DNA of 47,315 nucleotides from a virus, in the IMG/VR virus record IMGVR_UViG_3300020578_000131, positions 1 to 47,315 of that record; one strand, written 5' to 3'. The notes under the pieces were generated by a model. It was not told the DNA's origin. It made no database searches and was given only the letters and a program-made list of their open reading frames with translations. Positions within the stretch are counted from its first letter, which is position 1, and every line of letters begins with the position of its first letter. Positions 39,934-46,612 of the stretch are shown here, in pieces. Both the position numbers and the translations under genes were made by a program.

Positions 39934-41139
39934 TTAGCATATAGGAGTTGCAAAAATATAATTTGATAATTCATTTGTTGTTCGAACCCCATTAACATTC
40001 CGTACGCCTGCTTGAGAAATCATAATTCCAAGAGTCTCATTATAAGGGTCTTTATCAGGTCTGACAATAATAACATGTCCTGTACCATCTGATCTTACAA
40101 TCGTTCCCACAACAAAAGAACCACTATTTGCCACTTCTTGTGCCTCTTTCGGATTAGTAATTATTTTCCAACCAAAATTTTTTATATTATTTGCATCTCT
40201 AAACCAAGTTCCAGTGTAATAGCCACTTAATTCTACGACTGTTGAGTTTCCTTGACCATAAAATTCTTTAAAACCACCGTTATTTACAGGTTCATTTCTC
40301 TTTAGTGTTTTTCCTTTTAAGGTCTGATCTTTAACGGATACCCAATGAGGATAATTTAATACTTTCATTGCACAAGCGACATCCCAAGCAAAAATATTAC
40401 ACCATGTATTACCCGCTTTTTTATATCTCGGATTTACATCTACGCTAAATTGATTAATAACTTCTTCATATTTTTTTGGATCTTTATTACATTTATCTAT
40501 TATTATTTTTGGTTTAGGAAAATTATTATCTTGAGGATCCATAGAAACTTCTTTATCTGGTGGTGGAGAAGGAGGACCGGGAGGAAGTGGTTTTATTTTT
40601 TGTCCCTGTGGAGTTTGCGGAGAAGGAGGAGTAGAGGGATTATTGGGAGCGACGGAAACTATTTTAGTGTTAGAAAATGAATATTCTATTTTTTTATCTT
40701 TATAATTTTCTTGTGTTATCCAAACAACGTTTCCTAAAGCCAACTGTCCAACCGTGTCAGGATTGGCAGAAAAATCATCTAAACAGTTTATAACTCGTTT
40801 ATCAGTAGGACTATTGTATGTATTAGGAATACTATATATTTGGCCGGGGCCATTTAAAATACATACCTTATATTTTTTTGGTTTAAAATCGGGTTTTTCG
40901 TATGACTCTAATTCTACTCTTTGAGAGTATTCAAAATTTCTTGGTTCATCTTCTACTCTTACTATAACTCCTTGCCAACCTTTTATGTCTTTAAAAGAAT
41001 CATGAGTTTGTCTATCTATGCCGGTTAAGGTTATTACATCACCAACGGTGGCATCTTGAACATCAATAGGAGATTTTCTTGGTTCGCTTAATTCATTCGT
41101 TAAAACAGGAATTTTATCTAAATTTGCTGGTGTGGTCAT
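39934..41139 (-). CDS. paralogous baseplate/spike lysin with probable cysteine hydrolase domain
   Basis: The first 165 residues closely match the preceding protein (DKIPVLTNELSEPRKSPID, VGDVITLTGIDRQTHDSF), so the pair arose by duplication. A Pro-rich linker follows (PLPPGPPSPPP, about 165-210). The C-terminal part is unrelated to M23. It has GNTWCNIFAWDV, with a candidate catalytic Cys near residue 246, and GTGHVIIVRPD, with a candidate His near 353. This order resembles papain-like NlpC/P60 or CHAP cell-wall hydrolases, and I recall similar CNIF-WDV motifs in phage lysins. The exact class (amidase or endopeptidase) is not clear. AGGAA precedes the ATG, and 11 bases separate it from the M23 gene. 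Expected to act in the virion tip. Confidence 0.76.
   Translation of the reverse strand: MTTPANLDKIPVLTNELSEPRKSPIDVQDATVGDVITLTGIDRQTHDSFKDIKGWQGVIVRVEDEPRNFEYSQRVELESYEKPDFKPKKYKVCILNGPGQIYSIPNTYNSPTDKRVINCLDDFSANPDTVGQLALGNVVWITQENYKDKKIEYSFSNTKIVSVAPNNPSTPPSPQTPQGQKIKPLPPGPPSPPPDKEVSMDPQDNNFPKPKIIIDKCNKDPKKYEEVINQFSVDVNPRYKKAGNTWCNIFAWDVACAMKVLNYPHWVSVKDQTLKGKTLKRNEPVNNGGFKEFYGQGNSTVVELSGYYTGTWFRDANNIKNFGWKIITNPKEAQEVANSGSFVVGTIVRSDGTGHVIIVRPDKDPYNETLGIMISQAGVRNVNGVRTTNELSNYIFATPIC
41025..41082 (-). repeat. 58-bp perfect direct repeat, copy in the cysteine-hydrolase gene
   Basis: This stretch is identical base for base to 42137-42194. It encodes part of the shared N-terminal domain (PRKSPIDVQDATVGDVITL). 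Third-codon positions are conserved too, which points to recent duplication or gene conversion between the two paralogues. Confidence 0.9.
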
Positions 41140-41150
41140 AAAATTAATTC

Positions 41151-42251
41151 CTACGTTGGGGTAAATACTCCATGTGAATAAATAATTTCTTCAGGAAAAA
41201 TGTCTTTAATTTTTTTAACATCATATGGATTTACTAATTTTCCATTTGCTTTCATTTGAAAATGTAAATGTGGTCCTGTAGATCCTCCAGTATTTCCTAC
41301 TAATCCTAATAAATTTCCCTTATTAACTTTTTGCCCAGTTTTTACAGTTAATTTACTCATATGACAATGAGTAATTTTATACTCTATATTATCATCTTTT
41401 ACTAAAAGATTAACAAATATACCACAATTATTATCATTTGATTCGTGAGCAATACTAACTTTTCCATCGGCAACAGCATATATAGGTGTTCCAATCGGAG
41501 CAGCTATATCTATACCTGCATGATCACCCATTACAGAAGGATTTGTTGGATTCGGTCTTAACCCAACTAAAGATGTTATCTTATAAGTGCCGTTTAATGG
41601 AGGAGTCCATTTTTTATCTTTATTGTCTGGTAAATCTTCTTCTCTTTGTGCCTCTGGAATTAGTGTAACATCCATAGCATTTAATATTGGGTTATTAATT
41701 GGTGGAGAGGGTTTATTAAACCCAACATTCGGCTGTGGCGTAGATGGTGGAGAATTTGGCGAAACAGAAACATTTATAGTTTTAGAATTAGAATATTGGA
41801 TTACCTTGTCTTTATAATTCTCTTGAGCTATCCAAACCTTGCTACCAACAGTTAAAATGCCATTATATTTAGGATTTAGGGAGTAATCATCTAAACTATC
41901 AATAATACGCTTATCTTCTGGAGTTAAATCATATGTTTCAGGCTTGGTGTTTACATATGGACCGTCCAGTAAACAAACCTTATATCTTATTGGAGTTATA
42001 TTATTCTTATAAAGGTTTTCCATCTCCACTCTTTGAGAATATTCAAAATTTCTTGGTTCTTTTATTACCCTAACCACAACTCCTAGCCATTTTCTAGAAT
42101 CCTTAAACGAATCATGGGTTTGTCTATCGATTCCTATTAAGGTTATTACATCACCAACGGTGGCATCTTGAACATCAATAGGAGATTTTCTTGGCTCACT
42201 CAACTCATTTGTTAAAACCGGAATTTTATCTATATTAGTTGGTGTATACAT
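41151..42251 (-). CDS. baseplate/spike lysin with M23 metallopeptidase domain
   Basis: This 366-residue protein probably acts at the tail tip and cuts peptidoglycan cross-links during DNA entry. Residues 1-165 form a domain also found in the next gene (NELSEPRKSPIDVQDATVG near the start, NFEYSQRVE). A Pro/Ser/Asn-rich linker spans about 165-200. The C-terminal M23 (LytM-type) domain, about 215-355, has HAGID (first zinc His and Asp, near 242-246), HCHMS (near 294) and GPHLHFQ (HxH, near 323-328), so the expected zinc and catalytic ligands are all present. There is no signal peptide, which fits a virion enzyme. GAGGAT precedes the ATG. The hydrolase fold is firm; placement in the baseplate hub is inferred from the following spike, gp25 and gp6 genes. 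Confidence 0.88.
   Translation of the reverse strand: MYTPTNIDKIPVLTNELSEPRKSPIDVQDATVGDVITLIGIDRQTHDSFKDSRKWLGVVVRVIKEPRNFEYSQRVEMENLYKNNITPIRYKVCLLDGPYVNTKPETYDLTPEDKRIIDSLDDYSLNPKYNGILTVGSKVWIAQENYKDKVIQYSNSKTINVSVSPNSPPSTPQPNVGFNKPSPPINNPILNAMDVTLIPEAQREEDLPDNKDKKWTPPLNGTYKITSLVGLRPNPTNPSVMGDHAGIDIAAPIGTPIYAVADGKVSIAHESNDNNCGIFVNLLVKDDNIEYKITHCHMSKLTVKTGQKVNKGNLLGLVGNTGGSTGPHLHFQMKANGKLVNPYDVKKIKDIFPEEIIYSHGVFTPT
42137..42194 (-). repeat. 58-bp perfect direct repeat, copy in the M23 gene
   Basis: This is the second copy of the repeat at 41025-41082, in the same direction and reading frame relation, 1112 bases away. It lies in codons about 20-38 of the M23 lysin gene. The flanking sequence is similar but not identical. 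Confidence 0.9.
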
Positions 42252-42252
42252 G

Positions 42253-42552
42253 TTAATCCTCGCGGATTAAGTCAAAAAGAGAATCCCTTTCTTTTTTACT
42301 CATTCCCTCTTTACCGCCTTCTTGACGTTGCACTATTGCTGCTACTTTAACTAGCTGTTCGTTTGAACGTTGCAAGGTTTCAAGATACATAGCGGCAATT
42401 TCACCAAAGTTTTTATGAGTATACTTATCCTCTGAATGTTTATTCATATGATCAACTAAGTCTAATAGAAGCTTGCTTGTTACTGCGCGATCATTTTGAA
42501 TGTTGTGAGTGGCCTCTTCTATATATTCTTCTAAAGTTTTATTAGTACTCAT
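42253..42552 (-). CDS. small hypothetical protein (99 aa)
   Basis: The product is a 99-residue, mostly helical, charged protein (LEEYIEEATHNIQ at the start; SKKERDSLFDLIRED at the end). There are no cysteines, signal peptide or membrane segment. The ATG overlaps the sigma factor stop by 11 bases and has a GAGGG-type site upstream. The next gene, the M23 lysin, starts one base after its stop. The family is not recognised. Position between the sigma factor and the baseplate genes suggests a late gene, but no function can be assigned. Confidence 0.75.
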   Translation of the reverse strand: MSTNKTLEEYIEEATHNIQNDRAVTSKLLLDLVDHMNKHSEDKYTHKNFGEIAAMYLETLQRSNEQLVKVAAIVQRQEGGKEGMSKKERDSLFDLIRED

Positions 42553-43423
42553 CTCTGTAAACCCTCGGTTTTATATGAGAAATTTGACCATTTTGCCATT
42601 TTTTACGAAAATCTTCGTATTTATAGCGAAACTTTTTAAGATTATTTACAACTTGCTTAGTATTTAATCCTGTTATTTCTCTCATATATAGATAAATAGC
42701 CTTTTTATTGAAAATTTCTATATTTTCACTTTCTTTAAAAAGCATAATAATGGCTTTATATACCTTTATCTCATTATATTTTAAACGTTTATCAAACCAG
42801 CTATGCATTTCTGCTTCCAAAGCTGACCAAAATTCTTCTTTTTCTCTGTTGTAAAGATAAGAATCTTCGTACACAAGTTCTTCTTCTTGTGGAGAATCCT
42901 TTATATCTTCTATGTAAATCTCTTTTTTATTGTTATTTTTCTTTACTTTATGAATAAACCAATTTTTTGTAATAACAGAAAAATAAGAAAATGCTTTAGA
43001 ACCACGGGATGTATCATATTTGTCTAATATGGTAGTTAAAAAAGTTTTACATTCGTTTTTAAGATCATCGATATTAGGTAAATTATTGAATTTATAGGTA
43101 TAAACTATCTTTTCAACCATTTCGTTAAATGCGGGCTGAATGAGTTTTATATATAATTCTGTTTTACGATTATTGTCCAATATAGAAGCATATTCTAAAA
43201 TAGCATCTTCATGAATCTTAGTAAAATACTGATTTTTGATCTCTATTGATTTAGTAACCACCGTTGGAGAAATAGTGGTACTTTGTAAAGAAGACCTTTT
43301 ATAGCCCCGTTTAGAGCGTTTAACCGCCAATTGGGCCGATAGCTGCTCATCTTTTGGGGATCTCTTCTTGGGAGGCTTTTTTGTTTTCTTCGTTTGTTTG
43401 ATTGGTTTCTTGAGTTTCTTCAT
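42542..43423 (-). CDS. late-transcription sigma factor (T4 gp55-like)
   Basis: This is probably the phage sigma-like factor that directs host RNA polymerase to late promoters. The key region near residues 125-150 reads DTSRGSKAFSYFSVITKNWF. This resembles sigma region 2 of gp55 homologues, in which polymerase contact and promoter melting residues lie. A helical C-terminal part follows (REITGLNTKQVVNNLKKF). The ATG at 43423 is preferred over a GTG at 43456: it has GGAAGG five bases upstream and gives 293 residues. The first 25 residues hold 12 lysines and one arginine and are probably disordered. The gene overlaps its upstream neighbour by 77 bases and the next gene by 11. The family call is by motif; the late-promoter role is inferred. 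Confidence 0.78.
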   Translation of the reverse strand: MKKLKKPIKQTKKTKKPPKKRSPKDEQLSAQLAVKRSKRGYKRSSLQSTTISPTVVTKSIEIKNQYFTKIHEDAILEYASILDNNRKTELYIKLIQPAFNEMVEKIVYTYKFNNLPNIDDLKNECKTFLTTILDKYDTSRGSKAFSYFSVITKNWFIHKVKKNNNKKEIYIEDIKDSPQEEELVYEDSYLYNREKEEFWSALEAEMHSWFDKRLKYNEIKVYKAIIMLFKESENIEIFNKKAIYLYMREITGLNTKQVVNNLKKFRYKYEDFRKKWQNGQISHIKPRVYRDEY

Positions 43424-43697
43424 CGATGCCTTCCAAAACGGTCTTTTTATATACACCGCAAGCTTGTATAACTAATTTAGTATTAGCTACGGCAGAATCA
43501 ATAGCTGGTTCGCCATAATAATTTTCTAAACTAGCTAGTGGTTCTAGTAAGTTGCCATATTCTGTAAATAATTGCTGCATTTCATCTACGTTTTTAACAG
43601 CATAACTGAGGTTATTTACTAATTTACGGGTATACCAAACAAGCACACCATTAACGGCAATAGAAATAACTAATAATAGCGACAATATAAGTGTCAT
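43347..43697 (-). CDS. membrane-anchored small protein, acidic C-terminus
   Basis: The 116-residue product starts with a strongly hydrophobic stretch (about residues 2-22, LILSLLLVISIAVNGVLVWY) followed by TRK. This fits an N-terminal membrane anchor with a cytoplasmic C-terminus rather than a cleaved signal peptide. The middle part is probably helical, and the last 25 residues are polar with eight acidic residues. The gene lies directly after the FmdB-type gene (one base between). Its last 77 bases overlap the start of the sigma factor gene in another frame. I do not recognise a named family, although marine T4-like phages often carry similar small anchored proteins. Confidence 0.7.
   Translation of the reverse strand: MTLILSLLLVISIAVNGVLVWYTRKLVNNLSYAVKNVDEMQQLFTEYGNLLEPLASLENYYGEPAIDSAVANTKLVIQACGVYKKTVLEGIDEETQETNQTNEENKKASQEEIPKR
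43429..43434 (-). promoter_or_regulatory. Shine-Dalgarno deciding the sigma factor start
   Basis: On the minus strand this reads GGAAGG, five bases before the ATG at 43423. The alternative upstream GTG at 43456 has no comparable site. The signal lies inside the coding sequence of the membrane-anchored gene, so initiation is internal to that gene. Confidence 0.65.
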
Positions 43698-43698
43698 A

Positions 43699-43953
43699 TT
43701 ACAACTTTCTGTTGTTCAGCTCTTGTTTGTTATCTAATAACAACTTACGATTATCTTCAATAGCTTCTTTAACACGAATGCCAGCCGCCGACTGCTCTTT
43801 AGATTTTTCTGGTAGAGATGTTAAAAGAGAAGGTACTTTCTTAACATGCCCTTCTGTATGGCAATCTAAACATTCATTTAATACAACACTCATTTCATGA
43901 AATGCTTTAAAAGTGCTTTCGCATTTATCACATTTATAAATATAAGTAGGCAT
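43699..43953 (-). CDS. FmdB-type zinc-ribbon protein
   Basis: This 84-residue protein begins MPTYIYKCDKCESTFKAF and has a second CLDC pair near residues 29-32. It therefore carries the two CxxC knuckles of the FmdB/Zn_ribbon_8 family, which probably bind one zinc ion. The C-terminal half is a charged helix-forming tail without further cysteines. Family members are called putative regulators, but their molecular role is mostly unknown. An AAGGAAG ribosome-binding site precedes the ATG. The gene sits two genes upstream of the late sigma factor, so a role in transcription control is plausible but unproven. Confidence 0.82.
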   Translation of the reverse strand: MPTYIYKCDKCESTFKAFHEMSVVLNECLDCHTEGHVKKVPSLLTSLPEKSKEQSAAGIRVKEAIEDNRKLLLDNKQELNNRKL

Positions 43954-43957
43954 AACT

Positions 43958-44140
43958 TTATTCTTCCTTGGTTAAAACTGCCTTAGATGATAAAGTTGTT
44001 GGAGGATTAGAAACTACTAATTCTTCTCCTTCTAATACCATTTCAAAACCTTTTAGTAGTGGAACTATATCAGTCTGTTCCATAAGGCTCTTTTGTAATG
44101 AAATCATAATTGCAGATAGCATTTGGTTAGACATTTTCAT
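43958..44140 (-). CDS. small hypothetical protein (60 aa)
   Basis: The product is a 60-residue protein of unknown function. Its N-terminal half (about residues 5-33) looks helical, and the rest is short and acidic (VLEGEELVVSNPP). There are no Cys residues and no membrane segment. The ATG is preceded by AGGAG nine bases upstream, in a 48-base gap after glf; an internal ATG at codon 3 could also serve. It leads a set of small genes ending in the late sigma factor and is four bases from the FmdB-type gene. I do not recognise a family. Confidence 0.65.
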   Translation of the reverse strand: MKMSNQMLSAIMISLQKSLMEQTDIVPLLKGFEMVLEGEELVVSNPPTTLSSKAVLTKEE

Positions 44141-44188
44141 TTTTGTAATCTCCTATAAAATTATATTATATCAGTTACTAGGTTATAT

Positions 44189-45289
44189 TTAAGAATTTAG
44201 TTCTTTTTTTACAAGCATTAAAGAAGAAGCTATGACCTGATGCATGTCATAATATTTATATTCGGATAATCTACCACCAAAAATAATATTTTTATAAGTT
44301 TTAGACTTTTCTAAATACTTTTTATAAGTATTATTATTTATATCATCATTAATTGGATAATATGGCTCTATTCCCGGCTTCCATTCTTGAGAGAATTCTT
44401 TACTAACGATAGTAATACCATTTATTTTTTTGTGAGGTAAAAAATGTTTATGCTCACAAATGCGCGTATATGGTATCTCTTCATTTGTATAATTTATCAA
44501 TGCGTTACCCTGATAATCATCTAGCGCGTGAACTTCGTTTTCAAATCTTACACTTCGATATTGCAATGAACCGAATTGGTAATCAAAAAATTGATCTATA
44601 CACCCTGTGAACACTACTTTCTTAGCCAGTGAATTTAATTGAATACGATTATTAAAATAGTCTGTGTTTAGCTGAACGTCGATACCTTTCAATAGATTAT
44701 TGAATACAGTGTGATACCCGTTTTGCGGAATTCCGGAAAAGATGTCGTCTGTTGAAAAATCTCTAAAATTATAACGGATTGGGATTCTTTTAATTATGCT
44801 AATTGGTAATTCTTTTGGATCTCTACCCCATTGCTTTTTTGTATATCCACGTATGAAAGTTTCATATATCTCCTGACCAACTATTGATAAAACATACTCT
44901 TCAAGATTTTGTGGATTGGATATATTTACTTTTTTTTGTTCTATAAGAATCTTAGCTTGTTCTGGTGTGGTAACTCCCCAAAGCTGGTTGAATGTTAGGA
45001 GATTGATTGGGAAAGAATAAAGCTTATTATTATAATAAACCTTACCTTGATTAAAATAAGGGATAAAATTATCAAAACGATTTACGTAATCCCATAAAGG
45101 CTTATTATTTGTATGAAATATATGTGGTCCATACTTATGAACGTCTATTCCTAAATCTTTATAGCTATAGGCATTTCCACCTATATGGTTACGTCTGTCT
45201 ATTACAAGACATTTTTTGCCGCTATCGGTAGCTTCCCTCGCAAAAACAGAGCCAAAAAAACCACCGCCTACAATAAGATAATCATACAT
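44189..45289 (-). CDS. glf: UDP-galactopyranose mutase
   Basis: This FAD-dependent mutase interconverts UDP-galactopyranose and UDP-galactofuranose, the donor of Galf residues in O-antigens, capsules and other glycans. The 366-residue length matches bacterial Glf. The FAD-binding motif is at the N-terminus (VGGGFFGSVFARE, residues 7-19), followed by DRRNHIGGNAYSY and YGPHIFHTNNKPLWDYV. The C-terminal GRLSEYKYYDMHQVI motif is the second conserved FAD-site region. No frameshift or loss is seen, so it looks functional. No clear Shine-Dalgarno precedes the ATG; it lies one base after the DUF3431-like gene and is probably translationally coupled. It is the last gene of the sugar cassette, 48 bases before the next start. 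Confidence 0.96.
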   Translation of the reverse strand: MYDYLIVGGGFFGSVFAREATDSGKKCLVIDRRNHIGGNAYSYKDLGIDVHKYGPHIFHTNNKPLWDYVNRFDNFIPYFNQGKVYYNNKLYSFPINLLTFNQLWGVTTPEQAKILIEQKKVNISNPQNLEEYVLSIVGQEIYETFIRGYTKKQWGRDPKELPISIIKRIPIRYNFRDFSTDDIFSGIPQNGYHTVFNNLLKGIDVQLNTDYFNNRIQLNSLAKKVVFTGCIDQFFDYQFGSLQYRSVRFENEVHALDDYQGNALINYTNEEIPYTRICEHKHFLPHKKINGITIVSKEFSQEWKPGIEPYYPINDDINNNTYKKYLEKSKTYKNIIFGGRLSEYKYYDMHQVIASSLMLVKKELNS

Positions 45290-45290
45290 A

Positions 45291-45896
45291 TTATGTTAAA
45301 TTAGAGTCTAAAATATATTTCCAAGTTCTTTCAAAAAAATATCCACAAGCACCATTTCCATGTGGTTCGCGCCATGTAGTATTTTTTGATAACTCTAAAC
45401 ATTTTAGATAAAAGTCTTTACTTCTTTTTCTAATATTTATTTTTGACGCCATAAAAATAGCACCGGGATAAAATTCAAATTGCTGTTGTGAAGAATTGGG
45501 AAATATTTCTTTTATTCCCGGTCTTAAATCTAAACCGGGATGGTGTGGATAACCATCTATATCACTCCATAAACTTGGAGAGCCAAAATAATTTACAAAC
45601 GATTTGAAATCATATTCATCGTTATTGTAAGTCATTAATTTGACAGCTTCTAATAATTCTGGGGCGTGGTCAAATGGGTTGGCTTGTGTGAAGATAGTAT
45701 ATTCGGCTAAAGAGTCGTAATTAGTATAAATATGATAAAGATATGTGTGCGCCTCTCTACCAGCTTCATTAGGAAGGAAGTTTTCTTCATCAAAAAATTT
45801 GTTATAAACAGTAATTTTTAAGTTATCTCTATTAGAGAGATTATTTAACCAATCAACATTTTCTTTATACCTTGCAACTACCATTTCATATTTCAT
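45291..45896 (-). CDS. DUF3431-like protein
   Basis: This 201-residue protein opens with MVVARYKENVDWLNNL and contains YTIFTQANPFDHAPE and PGAIFMASKINIRKRSKDFY. These match my recollection of the DUF3431 family, which has no established function but often sits among glycan-related genes. Its ATG overlaps the stop of the RmlD-like gene by one base (TAATG), and it is followed after one base by UDP-galactopyranose mutase, so it belongs to the sugar cassette. There is no signal peptide or membrane segment, so a cytoplasmic role is expected. Sugar transfer or modification is only an inference from the neighbours. Confidence 0.72.
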   Translation of the reverse strand: MKYEMVVARYKENVDWLNNLSNRDNLKITVYNKFFDEENFLPNEAGREAHTYLYHIYTNYDSLAEYTIFTQANPFDHAPELLEAVKLMTYNNDEYDFKSFVNYFGSPSLWSDIDGYPHHPGLDLRPGIKEIFPNSSQQQFEFYPGAIFMASKINIRKRSKDFYLKCLELSKNTTWREPHGNGACGYFFERTWKYILDSNLT

Positions 45897-46612
45897 TATA
45901 AATCACCGTATGTGTCTTGTTCGTTAAAGGAAGAATCTTCAATTACTTTAAAAGTAAAATTGTTTTTAGATTCTTTTTTTACATTTGGTTTTCTAATAAT
46001 CGCAATATCATATATACTTTTTCTATTACTTCCAGCATGATAAATGCCCGGTTTATAATCATGTATTATGCTGACAATTTTAGGACCAATTATATCAAGA
46101 TAATCTTTTGAAGAGTATTGATCGTAAAACGCTATTTCATATGGAAAATCATATTCAAAAAAAGCAGTACGTATTACAGTGCATTTAGAATAAGTCCTAC
46201 AGCATAATTCGGCTGCTGTTTTAGTTTTTGCATATTTATTAATTGGATTTATAGAATCAGAAGGACTATAATAGCCCTTTTTACCATCAAATACCGCATC
46301 TGTTGAAATATAGATAAAATCTATGTGTTTATCAACAACGTAATTTAATAAATTTATTGTTCCTAAAACATTAATATTAATTGCTTTAAGGTATTCTTTT
46401 TCCGCCTTTTTAACATCAGTGTAGGCGGCTGAATGGACTATTACATCTGGCTTGTTTAAATTTAAATAATTTAATACGTTCTCCGGGTTGGTTATATCCA
46501 ATTCTTTACTACTAGGAGCTAATGTAGAGTACAATTCTTGATTTATGTTTTTAATCAAGAACTTTCCTAAACGACCTGAGCCGCCAGTTAATAATAGTTT
46601 TTTTAAAACCAT
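45896..46612 (-). CDS. RmlD-like NAD(P)-dependent sugar-nucleotide reductase/epimerase
   Basis: This is an extended short-chain dehydrogenase of the RmlD (dTDP-4-dehydrorhamnose reductase) type. Its 238 residues contain the nucleotide-binding motif TGGSGRLGK (about residues 9-17), SAAYTDVKKAE (about 61-71), STDAVFDG (about 101-108) and a YAKTK catalytic Tyr/Lys motif (about 127-131). It is shorter than typical RmlD (near 290-300 residues), and the C-terminal half looks reduced. It follows the RmlB-type gene with a 10-base overlap, which supports a joint role in making a dTDP-deoxysugar. No RmlA or RmlC is visible; they may lie upstream or come from the host. The fold assignment is secure, but the exact reaction is not, and a generic NAD-dependent epimerase remains possible. 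Confidence 0.82.
   Translation of the reverse strand: MVLKKLLLTGGSGRLGKFLIKNINQELYSTLAPSSKELDITNPENVLNYLNLNKPDVIVHSAAYTDVKKAEKEYLKAININVLGTINLLNYVVDKHIDFIYISTDAVFDGKKGYYSPSDSINPINKYAKTKTAAELCCRTYSKCTVIRTAFFEYDFPYEIAFYDQYSSKDYLDIIGPKIVSIIHDYKPGIYHAGSNRKSIYDIAIIRKPNVKKESKNNFTFKVIEDSSFNEQDTYGDL

Noticed and set aside
40450-40680. Trp/Arg-rich plus-strand open frame
   Set aside because: The odd composition is the antisense of the Pro-rich linker of the cysteine-hydrolase gene, not a real peptide.
43424-43456. GTG start at 43456 for the sigma factor
   Set aside because: The ATG at 43423 has a GGAAGG site five bases upstream and gives the shorter overlap; the extra 11 residues have no family support.
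44141-44188. TATAAT-like sequence in the gap after glf as a possible promoter
   Set aside because: There is no convincing -35 element or late-promoter match, and such hexamers are frequent at this base composition. A start here is possible but not supported.
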